DNA of 64,000 nt, from the NCBI RefSeq assembly GCF_016239305.1, contig NZ_JAEHOQ010000005.1, forward strand, positions 62,001 to 126,000, written 5' to 3'. How positions within the stretch are numbered: the first letter of the stretch is position 1; each line of letters starts with the position of its first letter. Both the position numbers and the translations under genes were made by a program. The stretch comes from Proteus vulgaris. GTDB taxonomy: Bacteria > Pseudomonadota > Gammaproteobacteria > Enterobacterales > Enterobacteriaceae. Positions 1-10,227 of this stretch are shown piece after piece. The notes beneath the pieces were generated by a model. That model saw nothing but the letters and a program-made list of their open reading frames with translations, was not told the DNA's origin and made no database searches.

Positions 1-11
1 TGAAAAAAGTA

Positions 12-2510
12 ATGGATAATTATTTCAATAAATCACCATTATACCTCTTGGTTGCTGGTACTTTATTGGCTTCTTCTAATATATCTGCAAACGATTATTA
101 TCCTGCTAATCTATTAAATATTGAAGGGAGTACCCAACAAGTTACCAATGAAGACCTTAATGTTTTTAGAGAGAATAGTATTGCCCCAGGTCAATATAAC
201 GTAACCCTTTTTGTGAATGATAATCGCGTACTAACCCGTGAGTTTGATTTTATTCTCATGGAAGATGAAGAGGGTAATAAAATATTAGCACCTCGTCTTA
301 CAGCTGAAGAGTGGTATAAAGCAGGTGTTGACCTCCCTCATGAGGTGATTAATAAAAACAAAAATAATGATTTTATTAATCTCAACGATATCAATAATAC
401 CTATGGCCATCTTGATTTAAATAGAAAACAATATATTTTAACGATACCACAGTTATATGTTAACGAAGATAGATTAAAAGAAAATGAAATAAAAAATTGG
501 GATTCAGGTATTCCAGCATTATTAGTTAATTATGCCTTTTCTTCATTTAATAGCCGTAGTCATGGTAATACAGTAGACAGTTATTATGGCAATATTCAAA
601 CCCAAGTTAACTTAGGATCTTGGCGCTTTAATAACTATTCAACATGGGCAAAGAATGAGAATGGAGATAAAAAATGGAATACACTAAGTAATGTGATTTC
701 TAGAGCAATCATCAGCATTAATAGTGAATTAATGATTGGTGATCTTTATTCTTCTTCACAATTATTTGATTCAGTAAAATTTAGAGGTATTAAATTAGTC
801 ACTGATAGATTAATGACACCAACACAAAATAGAACTTATGCACCGAGTGTTTCTGGTATTGCCAATTCAGAATCTATAGTCACTATTACTCAAAATGACC
901 AAGTTATTTATAAACGCAGTGTACCTGCGGGGCCTTTTAATATTACCGATTATTATCCTATGAATAGTGGTGGAAATTTACATGTTAGCGTTACTGAAGC
1001 CGACGGTTCTGAAAAAAATTTCATAGTCCCCTTTTCTTCTATTGCCAATCTTGAACGAAAAGGTGAAATAAAATATAGCTTTTCAACCGGTAAATATGAC
1101 GGTAATAATAGTGGTGATGGCGCCTATGTTGTTCAAACTGAGGCTTTCTATGGTTTAACTGATTACGTTACTCTTTATGGCGGTGTACTTGTTGGTGAAA
1201 AATACCAATCTGCTGGTGTCGGAACAGGGGTAAATTTAGGAAGCTATGGCGCAATCACCACAGATTTATTATATGCCAAATCCTCCACTAACCATGGCAA
1301 TGATGCATTACATGGTAATGCCTTTAGAGTCAATTATTCTAAAAATATATCAGTAACAGATACCACTCTTTCATTAGTAGGTTATCGCCATTTCGATGCC
1401 AATTTTCTTAATTTTACACAAGCAATGGAACACAAGGACACAAAATATAATCCAAGCAATGGATTGAAGAATGAATATACATTCTCCATTAATCAGCCTT
1501 TATTTTCTAATAATGCTTCAGTTAATTTGAATTCTGTTATTTATAAGTATATCGATGGGAAAACCGTTCACTCTTATAATGCGGGTATTAATAGCTCTAT
1601 TAATAAAGTTAACTATAGCGTTTATTACACTTATTATGATGGCAGTCGTTATAACGATAAAAATAAAAATAGCCATGATTTAAGTATGAATATTAGCATT
1701 CCATTTTCATGGAATGAAAACTACATTTGGGCTAATTACGGTATTTCGACTAATAATGATAACCAAGTATTACAAACCGCACGTCTAAGCGGAACCTATG
1801 GTGATAAAAATCAAGCCAATTGGGATATTTATCAAGGATATGGCAATAAAGATATTAATTATAGTGGTGGTTTAAATGGCTCTTATAAAGCACAAAATGC
1901 TGTCGTTAATGCAGGATATTCATATACAGAAGATAAACAGAATATTAACTACGGTATTAGTGGGGCATTAGTAGCAACACAATATGGCGCGGTGTTTACG
2001 CCTTCATTACAACAAACAAATGCATTAATATTGACCAAGGATATCTCTGGCATAGAAGTGGTTAATGGCCAATCCATCAAAACCAATAATAGTGGGTTAG
2101 CCGTTGTTTCTGGTATGTCACCTTACCAAAAAAATAGCATTAGCGTTAATACCAATTCGATCCCGAGTAACACTGAAATCTCAAACAATATTATTAGTAA
2201 TATTATTCCGACCAAAGGGGCGTTAGTGTTAGCGGATTTTGATGCTAAAAAAGGATTTAAATTTCTACTGACATTACAGACACCTGATAAAAGTACCATC
2301 CCAATGGGCGCTAAAGCCGAAATTGATAACGATGATACGCAATTAGTGGCGAGCTTCCATCAGCTCTATTTTGTTGCCAATAAACCACAAGGCAACATTC
2401 AGGTTTCATGGACTATTCACGGTGAGCAAAAAAGCTGTCATGCAACTTATGACATTAATAATACAGCGCCAGTTAATGGTTTATATATTTTAGATACTGA
2501 GTGTAAATAA
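12..2510 (+). CDS. fimbrial outer-membrane usher (FimD/PapC family)
   Basis: Outer-membrane usher of a chaperone-usher pilus: it receives chaperone-subunit complexes in the periplasm and threads the growing fimbria through a 24-strand barrel. The 832-residue length is normal for the family. A signal peptide ends near residue 26 (ISA/NDYY). The N-terminal domain follows, then the long beta-barrel with a plug region around GIANSESIVTITQND and VPAGPFNI, and a C-terminal domain holding two cysteines (KSCHAT and the final TEC). The adhesin gene follows after 9 bases. The chaperone and major pilin expected upstream lie outside the window. The assigned ATG is only 11 bases from the window edge and has no strong Shine-Dalgarno sequence, so the start is less certain than the identity. 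Confidence 0.93.
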   Translation: MDNYFNKSPLYLLVAGTLLASSNISANDYYPANLLNIEGSTQQVTNEDLNVFRENSIAPGQYNVTLFVNDNRVLTREFDFILMEDEEGNKILAPRLTAEEWYKAGVDLPHEVINKNKNNDFINLNDINNTYGHLDLNRKQYILTIPQLYVNEDRLKENEIKNWDSGIPALLVNYAFSSFNSRSHGNTVDSYYGNIQTQVNLGSWRFNNYSTWAKNENGDKKWNTLSNVISRAIISINSELMIGDLYSSSQLFDSVKFRGIKLVTDRLMTPTQNRTYAPSVSGIANSESIVTITQNDQVIYKRSVPAGPFNITDYYPMNSGGNLHVSVTEADGSEKNFIVPFSSIANLERKGEIKYSFSTGKYDGNNSGDGAYVVQTEAFYGLTDYVTLYGGVLVGEKYQSAGVGTGVNLGSYGAITTDLLYAKSSTNHGNDALHGNAFRVNYSKNISVTDTTLSLVGYRHFDANFLNFTQAMEHKDTKYNPSNGLKNEYTFSINQPLFSNNASVNLNSVIYKYIDGKTVHSYNAGINSSINKVNYSVYYTYYDGSRYNDKNKNSHDLSMNISIPFSWNENYIWANYGISTNNDNQVLQTARLSGTYGDKNQANWDIYQGYGNKDINYSGGLNGSYKAQNAVVNAGYSYTEDKQNINYGISGALVATQYGAVFTPSLQQTNALILTKDISGIEVVNGQSIKTNNSGLAVVSGMSPYQKNSISVNTNSIPSNTEISNNIISNIIPTKGALVLADFDAKKGFKFLLTLQTPDKSTIPMGAKAEIDNDDTQLVASFHQLYFVANKPQGNIQVSWTIHGEQKSCHATYDINNTAPVNGLYILDTECK

Positions 2511-2519
2511 GGAAATAAA

Positions 2520-3581
2520 ATGACTAATTTAAAAAATAAGATGAACAAATTATTATTTCTAATTTTTATTCTTAGTTTATCTTCTCTCTCTTTTTACAGC
2601 CATGCTGCACCTGATTGTGTCAATAACGGGGGGATCAAACATGGTACGATGGATGCCAGAGGTGGCACGATTGAACTAAAAGGGATGATTAAAAAGAACC
2701 AAGAAGTGGCTCGTTTTACATTTAAGCGTGATGGCTCTGATGTTGCAGTCGCAGATTGCCCAGATGGTGCTGAGTTCTATGCTTATGCAACATATAGTGA
2801 AGGTAGTGGTGTAATACCAACATATTATGGAGATATTGATGGTAGACCTGCATATTATGTTGTACGCAATGGTCCTACGGTAGGCTTAGATGATTATGCT
2901 TATGTTTTAATCGAAAACCAATCTGGTCTTGCATTTAGAAGCCAACCTGGACAAGAAATCCCTGTTAATGCACCTAAACTTAATACAAGAGACGCTACAG
3001 TAATTGTTTACTCAACTAAAGATAACCCTAAATCACAGCGTTTTACGACACAATATATTGGCTCTATATTAATTAATCGCTTTAATTCTGGTGGTGGAAC
3101 CACAGCGGTTGGTTTCAGTTATCGTCTATCGGTAAATATTATTAGTGCGCCAACATCTTGTAGTGCAGAAAATACCAATCTTGAAATGAATTTGCCTAAA
3201 ATGCCTATTACCGCATTTTCTGATATCGGATTCCCAAGCGATAATCAATATGCCGAAGAACATCTTAGAATTAATTGTACAGGTGATGCTTCAGCTAAAA
3301 TAAAATTAATGGCACATAATACAACAAGTTATGAAGGGCAAAAAACAATTATTAAACCCGATAATGAAGATAATAGAAATAATGCCAAAGGTGTGGGCTT
3401 TGTGGTTTCATCTCCTTTAAATGATGATACGGTATTAATTAATAATCAGTTTGTAAAACTGGCAGATTTAACCAGTGGGATCAATAGTGTTCCATTAAAA
3501 GCTGAATATTATCGTTATGGTGATGAGGTAAAACCCGGCAAGCTGAGTGCCTCCGCAAACTTTGTATTAGAGTTTAATTAA
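2520..3581 (+). CDS. fimbrial tip adhesin, two-domain
   Basis: Probable tip adhesin of the pilus built by the preceding usher. A signal peptide of about 29 residues ends at SHA/APDC. The N-terminal part (to about residue 200) resembles no receptor-binding domain I can name. The C-terminal part (from about PTSCSAEN) has the look of a pilin domain, with a cysteine pair (SCSAEN and INCTG) and a final beta strand ending in VLEFN. It starts 9 bases after the usher and is last in the operon, the usual place for an adhesin. The receptor cannot be read from the sequence. Confidence 0.82.
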   Translation: MTNLKNKMNKLLFLIFILSLSSLSFYSHAAPDCVNNGGIKHGTMDARGGTIELKGMIKKNQEVARFTFKRDGSDVAVADCPDGAEFYAYATYSEGSGVIPTYYGDIDGRPAYYVVRNGPTVGLDDYAYVLIENQSGLAFRSQPGQEIPVNAPKLNTRDATVIVYSTKDNPKSQRFTTQYIGSILINRFNSGGGTTAVGFSYRLSVNIISAPTSCSAENTNLEMNLPKMPITAFSDIGFPSDNQYAEEHLRINCTGDASAKIKLMAHNTTSYEGQKTIIKPDNEDNRNNAKGVGFVVSSPLNDDTVLINNQFVKLADLTSGINSVPLKAEYYRYGDEVKPGKLSASANFVLEFN

Positions 3582-3616
3582 AAAGCCGTTGATAATTAAA
3601 TAAGCCACAATCTTAA

Positions 3617-3648
3617 AAAAAACGCTATTAAATTTAATAGCGTTTTTT
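3617..3648. terminator. bidirectional intrinsic terminator between convergent fimbrial operons
   Basis: A perfect 32-base palindrome with A-rich left and T-rich right flanks around the core CGCTATTAAATTTAATAGCG. It sits between the plus-strand adhesin end (3581) and the minus-strand adhesin end (3664), so it can stop transcription from both sides. Confidence 0.9.
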
Positions 3649-3663
3649 ATCAATAAGAAAGAA

Positions 3664-4764
3664 TTAAGGATAAGCAGCAATTAATACGGCTGTACCACTA
3701 TAATTTCCCCCACTAGCATTTGTTCCTTTTAATATACTTTCTATTTGGATCTGCTTATATTGCCCAACTCTAGAAATAAATTTCTGTCCTCTATTACCAG
3801 TCTCAGCATCAATCATTTGAATTTTGCTATAGATAGTTCTATCTGTACCATCGACTTTTAAAGGTAAACGTTGTTGAGGATCACCATCTTTGGTATAAAA
3901 CAGTTCAAACTCAACGGGGGTTGGAACAACGTGGTCACAAGAGAAATTAATTGGTCTAACGACTCGACTTTCATATTTTTCAGCATTTAATACACCGTGG
4001 TTAATAATTAAGCTTCCACCTACATCAGTTCGGCATTCTGCTGGAGAAATAATAGTACCACCAATTAAACGCATAGGTGCGGTTACACTAGATACTGGCA
4101 TCATTTGTGGCAATTTAGCCATCGTTTGAGCTAATGGAAATGTGCTGTATGCACGAGAATATCCAGCGAAATCAGAAGAAGGAATAACCGTAATCCCGTC
4201 TAAGTTTCTCTTTTTTACATAAACGGTTACTTCAAATGGGAATTGATAAACAAAGCTTTTCATAGTGGCAGTACCACTACCAGTTTGACATATTGCAGCT
4301 TTATAATTTATCCATTTATCCACCATACCTTTATTTGAATAAATAGTCACAAAGGTATTAAAACTCAATTGATAAAGAGGTAACCCATTAATTGTTGCAT
4401 TACCTGGAGCTCTAGGAATATAAGTAAAAATTCTATGAAAACCTTCTCTACTTGTTGCTTTTACACTAGCATCCTCTTGATAAAAAGCCCCCGTACAATT
4501 AACTCGCCCTGATGGACGTAATCCCTTATCACTTATAACATAAGTATCACCGATTTTATAATAATAAACCCCATCAGTACCAACACTGGGTATAGTTGAG
4601 ATTTTTGCATTTCGACTTAAGTCAATAATATATCCATCTTGAGCGTTTTGTGCAGTACTAGTATATATTTTAGCTGGCGCCGCTACTGTATTATTTGTTA
4701 ACAATAGTCCTGTTACAAAAATAGTGTAAGAAATTTTATTTAGCACTATTAAAAAATTCTTCAT
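3664..4764 (-). CDS. fimbrial tip adhesin of the Mrp-like operon (MrpH position)
   Basis: Last gene of the eight-gene minus-strand operon and probably the receptor-binding tip protein. A signal peptide ends near residue 28 (NTVAA/PAK). The N-terminal ~220 residues form a putative lectin-like domain with paired cysteines (NCTGAFY and AICQTG). The C-terminal ~140 residues look like a pilin domain (cysteines in AECRTD and FSCDHV) with a closing beta strand TAVLIAAYP. At 366 residues it is longer than MrpH as I recall it (about 275), so the binding domain probably differs. It lies 8 bases from the upstream minor pilin. Confidence 0.82.
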   Translation of the reverse strand: MKNFLIVLNKISYTIFVTGLLLTNNTVAAPAKIYTSTAQNAQDGYIIDLSRNAKISTIPSVGTDGVYYYKIGDTYVISDKGLRPSGRVNCTGAFYQEDASVKATSREGFHRIFTYIPRAPGNATINGLPLYQLSFNTFVTIYSNKGMVDKWINYKAAICQTGSGTATMKSFVYQFPFEVTVYVKKRNLDGITVIPSSDFAGYSRAYSTFPLAQTMAKLPQMMPVSSVTAPMRLIGGTIISPAECRTDVGGSLIINHGVLNAEKYESRVVRPINFSCDHVVPTPVEFELFYTKDGDPQQRLPLKVDGTDRTIYSKIQMIDAETGNRGQKFISRVGQYKQIQIESILKGTNASGGNYSGTAVLIAAYP

Positions 4765-4772
4765 ACTAACCT

Positions 4773-5288
4773 CTAATTATAATCAACTAATAGCGAGACA
4801 TTAGCTGTAAAAGGTCCCATTTTAAGCTGTGTGCCAGATCGATTTGAGACCAACTGAGTACTTAGTGATATTTTCCCTGAATTACTGCTACTAAGAATGG
4901 GTGTAATACGTTCATAACGCTGAACATTAATTTTACGTTTACCACTGGTAATATCAGAAAATTCAATCCCTAATTGATCTGTTGTTGTGGCTAATACATC
5001 AACACCATTATAAGAAAAATAACCATTATCTTTAGGAGAAAGATATAAATTCATCATTTTATTTAAGTTACAATCTTTAATTAATACATCAAAAGTTTTT
5101 GGTGGTGTCTTTACTATTGCATTAACATCCACATTTTGAAAATCAACAAACAGCTCTTTGGCTCCTTTCGCATCCGTCACAGTACATGCTGGATTAATTA
5201 GTGTTGCATTAACGGTAATATAAATTTCAGCAGATGAAATAGGTACATATAATAAGCCAATAGTTAGCGCTAGTATTATTTTTTTCAT
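4773..5288 (-). CDS. minor fimbrial subunit (MrpG-like position)
   Basis: A 171-residue pilin-family protein. Signal peptide to about residue 20 (ISSA/EIYI). Typical pilin features follow: an early cysteine (NPACTVTD) paired with a second (IKDCNLN), and a C-terminal donor-strand motif ending in SLLVDYN. It is probably a tip or adaptor subunit. Intergenic gaps on both sides are under 12 bases, so it is co-transcribed with the rest of the operon. Confidence 0.85.
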   Translation of the reverse strand: MKKIILALTIGLLYVPISSAEIYITVNATLINPACTVTDAKGAKELFVDFQNVDVNAIVKTPPKTFDVLIKDCNLNKMMNLYLSPKDNGYFSYNGVDVLATTTDQLGIEFSDITSGKRKINVQRYERITPILSSSNSGKISLSTQLVSNRSGTQLKMGPFTANVSLLVDYN

Positions 5289-5297
5289 TATCGCCTC

Positions 5298-5825
5298 CTA
5301 TTGATAATCTATATTAAATGTAATGGTTGATGAGAATGCACCCTCTTTTAAATCCCCAGTGACAGGTGGGCGTGCATAAACCTTAAAATTCAATAAGTTT
5401 TGTTCATTTTGACCTGTCACTAAAACACGAGCCATATCAATTTTTTCATTAAATTTAATGACTGCATCATTGTTATCCAGTAGACCTAATAAAACATTAG
5501 AGCCACCTTCTGTTTTTAAATAGCTAGTACCTTTATCTGTTACAAGAGTATTACTATTTAATTTTATTGAAATCGTTTTATTTAAATCACTCACATAACA
5601 ATCAACAATGGGTATAGAAAAATCAACAGGTTGAGAACGCCCATATTCATAAAGGTATTTGCTACTAATCTTATTAAGCTGAACCTCTAAATTATAAGGT
5701 GATTCAGGAAGTTTACATCCTGTAGAAACTAGATTTCCCATAAAAGAAATATCTAATGAACCACCTGCATAGCTATAAGTGGAGAGGCTACATAATGGCA
5801 ATAGTAGATAAATCAACTTATTCAT
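5298..5825 (-). CDS. minor fimbrial subunit (MrpF-like position)
   Basis: A 175-residue pilin-like protein with a signal peptide ending near residue 20 (YSYA/GGS), the cysteine pair STGCKL and VDCYVS, and a C-terminal strand ending FNIDYQ. Its start overlaps the end of the upstream 162-residue gene by 8 bases, which suggests translational coupling. It is probably an adaptor subunit near the tip. Confidence 0.85.
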   Translation of the reverse strand: MNKLIYLLLPLCSLSTYSYAGGSLDISFMGNLVSTGCKLPESPYNLEVQLNKISSKYLYEYGRSQPVDFSIPIVDCYVSDLNKTISIKLNSNTLVTDKGTSYLKTEGGSNVLLGLLDNNDAVIKFNEKIDMARVLVTGQNEQNLLNFKVYARPPVTGDLKEGAFSSTITFNIDYQ

Positions 5826-6306
5826 AATATATCTCCATCAGATAACTATGAGCACCTAATTCTCGCGTTTCGAATTGCAATGCATTTCTACCATTTTGTA
5901 ATGAAAATTTCTGCTTTGACAAAACACGATCATATTCAATAAAAGATAAATTAATGGGAGTCGGTGCCGTCATATTTTTAACAGCCTGTGGAGAAAAAGA
6001 ATTACCCATACCACATTCGGATAAATTCGCTGTAATTAAAAAAACATCATAACTTAGAAATTTATTTTTTGGACGATAACTTTTTATTTTGTAGTCAATA
6101 AACTTACAGGGTGAACTGACAAGATTAGCAGTGACATAAATATAACCACTGCTTTTATTGTTATATGCACTTTCTATCGTCTCAGTAGAATTTAGTAAAG
6201 GTTTTGTTTCAATAGTAATTATTTTGGCATAGGCATAACTCCCAGATAATAAAATTATCATAGATAAACAGCTATTTTTTAGATAACGAAATTTCTGGGA
6301 ATTCAT
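5818..6306 (-). CDS. minor fimbrial protein (MrpE-like position)
   Basis: A 162-residue exported protein, with a signal peptide to about residue 27 (SYAYA/KII). A cysteine pair (SSPCKF and SECGMG) fits a pilin fold, but the sequence is less typical than its neighbours. Its place right after the chaperone matches minor-subunit genes of mrp-type operons. It lies 15 bases downstream of the chaperone and overlaps the next gene by 8 bases. Confidence 0.78.
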   Translation of the reverse strand: MNSQKFRYLKNSCLSMIILLSGSYAYAKIITIETKPLLNSTETIESAYNNKSSGYIYVTANLVSSPCKFIDYKIKSYRPKNKFLSYDVFLITANLSECGMGNSFSPQAVKNMTAPTPINLSFIEYDRVLSKQKFSLQNGRNALQFETRELGAHSYLMEIYYE

Positions 6307-6321
6307 ATTCTATTCCTTATG

Positions 6322-7056
6322 TTACATTTCTTTTGCTACTGTGCATTTCGCTTGTTCACACTTAAATTGTAGCGTCGGTTTTCCGCCGTAATCATTAATA
6401 ATGGTCATATAGGGAACATTTGTTTTAGGTACAGCGAATTCATGATCTGATTTAGGTGGGATCATCACAACGCTAAAGGCACCTGTTTCAGATGCTTTTT
6501 GTGTTGAAGCCAATCCAATCACAGTTAAATAAAAAGGTGTCACGTTATTCACGGTATACCCTTTCGCTGACGGTGTTAATGTCACATTATGAAACCACAT
6601 GCTGTCTGCTTGTGACAGAATTTCAGCAGGGCGATAGAACAGTTTTACTCTACTTTGTAATGCAATTTGTAAAACGTTCGCTTCTTCAGATTTAGGTGGA
6701 ACCTCACGTAAGTTATAGTAAAAAACAGTCTCTCTATCTTTTGGTAATGATGCGATAGAAGGTGTCGTACTAATTTGAACGATACTTGATGATTTAGGAT
6801 CTAGACGCTGAATAGGTGGCGTCGCAATTAATGGTCCTGTTGTTAATTTTTTCTCATTAGCATCATCAATCCATGTTTGTGCTAAATAAGGAAGTGTTGG
6901 ATTATCATTACGAATAGTAATGTTAATCGATTTTTCAGTTCCAGGAAAAATCACTCTCGTTCTATCTAGTGTTACTGCACTTTGAGCAACACTAGAGATC
7001 CCCATTAATGAGATGAAAAGAGTGGAAATAACAGTTTTATTAAATTCTTTTTTCAT
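6322..7056 (-). CDS. periplasmic fimbrial chaperone (PapD/MrpD family)
   Basis: Periplasmic chaperone that caps pilin subunits by donor-strand complementation and delivers them to the usher. The 244-residue length is normal. Signal peptide ends near AQSA/VTLD. Two immunoglobulin-like domains follow. The family arginine is seen in DRTRVIFPG and the lysine in RVKLFYRP, the pair that anchors the subunit C terminus. The alternating hydrophobic strand VLQIALQSRVKLFY is the G1 strand. Two cysteines near the C terminus (FKCEQAKCTV) may form a disulfide. It lies 21 bases downstream of the usher. Confidence 0.93.
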   Translation of the reverse strand: MKKEFNKTVISTLFISLMGISSVAQSAVTLDRTRVIFPGTEKSINITIRNDNPTLPYLAQTWIDDANEKKLTTGPLIATPPIQRLDPKSSSIVQISTTPSIASLPKDRETVFYYNLREVPPKSEEANVLQIALQSRVKLFYRPAEILSQADSMWFHNVTLTPSAKGYTVNNVTPFYLTVIGLASTQKASETGAFSVVMIPPKSDHEFAVPKTNVPYMTIINDYGGKPTLQFKCEQAKCTVAKEM

Positions 7057-7077
7057 TTACGGTTAACCTTATTAGCA

Positions 7078-9582
7078 TCACTTACATGGCATTAATAGCA
7101 TTTGTGTTTTGGGATCAATGGCTTCAGGTAAATTAATGGTGCAACGCTTTTCATTTCCCCAGAAGACACCTAGTTCTTCATTTTCAGCGACACCAACTAC
7201 CCAAGCTATACCTTCGTCTCCAACAATACCTAATTCCACATTATCTTTATTACGAATACTTGCCCCAAATGGTGGATGTTTACCATCACTCATCTTAACT
7301 GTAGCAAATAACTTATAGCCTTTAATTACTTTCATTTGACGATAACCAATTGCACCTCTTGTTAAAGTGACATCTGTCATCGTATCAATAGCGTCATAGT
7401 TATCCGGTAATGCACTTACATCTATCGCCGCTGATGAACTACGGAAACTAGTAACACTTGGTATAACAGCTAATCCAAATGCATTAGTTTTTACTGATTC
7501 ACCTTCAATAGGAACACCTGCTATTCCCGGTGTTTCAATAAGTAAGCGTGTATCACCATAAGCAGGTTGATGAAGTACCAGACCATGAGATGTTCCGGTT
7601 AAACCACCTGAAAGTGTCCCGCTCAAACTCTTATATTGACTAGGTACATAACTTGCACTTGCTGCAAGGTTTGCAAGACTCATATCTTTGCTGACATAAC
7701 CACTAAATGAAGATTCTGAATCCACTTCTTTTCCATGTGTTAAGCCTGCATTCATGCTGTAACTTAAACCTTCATCATATCCACTATAGCCCACGTTATG
7801 GTTGTAACGCCCTTTTCCATCTGTTTTTGTATATTGTTCAGAGAAAGTCAGGTTGCCACCTTGATCGAAAGGCACAGATACATACAAACTCAAAGTGTCA
7901 TCATTCACGCCTTCACGCTGAGAGCGGAAAGCAGAGAGTGTTAAGTTAATATCGCGAATTTTCACTTTAGATAAAGAGAAGCGCGTATTCGCATAAACAC
8001 CATATTGTGTTTGAGAACGGCTATTCCAGAATGTATTATGTTGATAATTAAGTGATAGTGAGAAATTATCAAAATATTTATTTAAATAAATTTGGTAACT
8101 TTCTTTTGGAGAATAAGCATCCTGCCCAGTTCTCCGCTCTTCCATGGCTTGACTTAAGGTACGATAATCCTCATCTGTAAAGCGATAACCTGCAAAGGTA
8201 ATATTGGTTTTTACTTCATCAAATGATTTCGAGTAGTTCACACGATATGAACGACCTTGTTTATCACTCTCTGATAATTTAGCAAATGATTGGTTGATAT
8301 CAAAAGAGAGCGCACCAAACATAGAAAGGTCACGCCCAACACCAACAGCAACAGATTGGTAGTGTTGAGATAATTGGCTACCACCATATAAGCTCCACGC
8401 ATTACTCACACCATAGGAAATTTCACCACCAATTGCAGTGTCACCCGTTAATCTATGATCTTCATAACGTGATTTACCCCCCACTAATTTATAGCGGATT
8501 TGCCCAGGACGAGTTAAATAAGGCAGTGTTGCAGTAGAAATAGTAAACTTACGTTCTTCACCATTATCTTCACGAATAGTGACATCTAATTGCCCTTGGA
8601 TAGAGCTATCCAAAGTCTGAATTCTAAATGGTCCAGGTGGAACCGTTGTTTCTAAAATAATACGATCTTGGCTTTTAACAATAATGGTCGCATTCGTTTT
8701 TGCTACACCAACAATTTCTGGCGCATAGCCTACCAACTTAGGTGGTAACATGCGGTCGTCACTTTCTAAGGTGATACCAGTGTATTGCCAAGCATCAAAT
8801 AGTTGTGAATAAAAGTAGTTTTCACCGACAGTTAATGTCGCGGCCAACGCTTTAATAGAACGATAAGCATAAAAACGATTGAAATCAAAATTATGTGATT
8901 CATGTTTATCACTGCTATTTCCGCCGTTTTCTTTCTGGTAACTCATACTGTAGTCACTACGAAAACGCCAAACACCCATATTAAAACCACTGGTACCATT
9001 CATAGATGCATAAACAGACTTAGAACCTGAATTATATTTAGCACCGCTGAGTGATAACGTGTAATCAATAAATGCACCTACAATACCTTCTTCCCAACGT
9101 GAAGGAGGTACCCATGAAGGATCTGAATATTGTAACCACGTTTGTGGAACCGTTAATTTAAGCGCAAGTGCGGGCAAATCAAATGTTAAATTTGTCCCCG
9201 TTAATGGTGATAAATCTAAACATTGGCCATCATGGTGTGTTAGAACTTTTTTTTCTGCTTCTTCTGTTAACCCTAATTTTTCGAGATTATTACTAGGCAC
9301 ACAGACAGTATTAAATATATTTTCTGAAGATGCTGTTTTTTCAATTGGATAAACAGAGACTTTTTGACTAGGACCGATCCTTTCACCATTACTAAAAATA
9401 GTAAGATGGTAATCCCCTGGCATAATATAGCCAGCACTATTAAATTGGCTGATATCAATATTTGCGGCATCGGAAGCATCAAGAATATCTGTATTAAATT
9501 CGACAGAATAAGCATAGAAGCACGGTGACATTGTTAGTAATAAAACTACTTTTGCCATATTTTTTGAAATTAGCATATTCAT
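7078..9582 (-). CDS. fimbrial outer-membrane usher (MrpC-like)
   Basis: Second usher in the window, 834 residues, assembling the pilus of this operon. Signal peptide to about residue 26. The N-terminal domain (FNTDILD...) binds the chaperone-subunit complex. Cysteines NTVCVPS and DGQCLDL lie in the N-terminal region. A long barrel with a plug region around GVAKTNATIIVKSQD and VPPGPFRI follows, then a C-terminal domain with cysteines KRCTIN and the final MPCK. It is clearly different from the 12-2510 usher, so the two loci are not a recent duplication. ATG codons two residues apart (MNMLI) leave a small start ambiguity. Confidence 0.95.
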   Translation of the reverse strand: MNMLISKNMAKVVLLLTMSPCFYAYSVEFNTDILDASDAANIDISQFNSAGYIMPGDYHLTIFSNGERIGPSQKVSVYPIEKTASSENIFNTVCVPSNNLEKLGLTEEAEKKVLTHHDGQCLDLSPLTGTNLTFDLPALALKLTVPQTWLQYSDPSWVPPSRWEEGIVGAFIDYTLSLSGAKYNSGSKSVYASMNGTSGFNMGVWRFRSDYSMSYQKENGGNSSDKHESHNFDFNRFYAYRSIKALAATLTVGENYFYSQLFDAWQYTGITLESDDRMLPPKLVGYAPEIVGVAKTNATIIVKSQDRIILETTVPPGPFRIQTLDSSIQGQLDVTIREDNGEERKFTISTATLPYLTRPGQIRYKLVGGKSRYEDHRLTGDTAIGGEISYGVSNAWSLYGGSQLSQHYQSVAVGVGRDLSMFGALSFDINQSFAKLSESDKQGRSYRVNYSKSFDEVKTNITFAGYRFTDEDYRTLSQAMEERRTGQDAYSPKESYQIYLNKYFDNFSLSLNYQHNTFWNSRSQTQYGVYANTRFSLSKVKIRDINLTLSAFRSQREGVNDDTLSLYVSVPFDQGGNLTFSEQYTKTDGKGRYNHNVGYSGYDEGLSYSMNAGLTHGKEVDSESSFSGYVSKDMSLANLAASASYVPSQYKSLSGTLSGGLTGTSHGLVLHQPAYGDTRLLIETPGIAGVPIEGESVKTNAFGLAVIPSVTSFRSSSAAIDVSALPDNYDAIDTMTDVTLTRGAIGYRQMKVIKGYKLFATVKMSDGKHPPFGASIRNKDNVELGIVGDEGIAWVVGVAENEELGVFWGNEKRCTINLPEAIDPKTQMLLMPCK

Positions 9583-9621
9583 TCACCGTGATAATGTGAT
9601 TCAACAAAATAAATTTATTAT

Positions 9622-10209
9622 CTATTTATAATCGATTGAAAAATACACAAATGCAGAGTGTTTTCCTGCTTCTATTATTTGATTAGTAAAAGCAAGCTCA
9701 ATTTGATAATTTAATATAGGTTCTCTTTTCGCATCTTTAGTATGATATATAAGATGATCAATATAATAAGATTTATTAGGGGTGATAATATTATCATCCT
9801 CATCTAAAATATAAAAACCTAATCCATTAGAACTTCCAGACATTGAAAATATAGAATCATTATTAGCTTCTAATCCATTAAATTGAATATTTAATGCTTT
9901 TTTGTCTGTATCACTATATTGACTAACACAACTCGATAATCTTATATAAAATTTCTTTCTTAAACTTTCTCTCTTTACTTTATTATCAATGGCAGATAAC
10001 GATATATCTCCAAATTGAATATATTGATAACGATCTTCCATTTCAATAGAGCAAGGCGATGCTATAATTGAGCCAACTAATGATGCATTACCTTTGAGGA
10101 CTTTAGGTTTTACTACGTCATCAAAAGCAAAAGAGACTGATGATACAAAAAATAGTACTCCCATCGTATTTAAAATAGTCAGATACTTATTTTTATTAAA
10201 TTTCATCAT
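9622..10209 (-). CDS. fimbrial minor pilin (MrpB position)
   Basis: A 195-residue pilin-family protein between the major pilin and the usher, the place of mrpB. Signal peptide ends near SSVSFA/FDD. The first pilin cysteine is in IASPCSIEM and the second in LSSCVSQY. The C-terminal strand ends in VYFSIDYK. It is preceded by a strong stem-loop (10228-10258) that separates it from the major pilin, so it should be made at a lower level than that gene. It may terminate or anchor the fibre. Confidence 0.82.
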   Translation of the reverse strand: MMKFNKNKYLTILNTMGVLFFVSSVSFAFDDVVKPKVLKGNASLVGSIIASPCSIEMEDRYQYIQFGDISLSAIDNKVKRESLRKKFYIRLSSCVSQYSDTDKKALNIQFNGLEANNDSIFSMSGSSNGLGFYILDEDDNIITPNKSYYIDHLIYHTKDAKREPILNYQIELAFTNQIIEAGKHSAFVYFSIDYK

Positions 10210-10227
10210 CTCATTACCATTATTTAA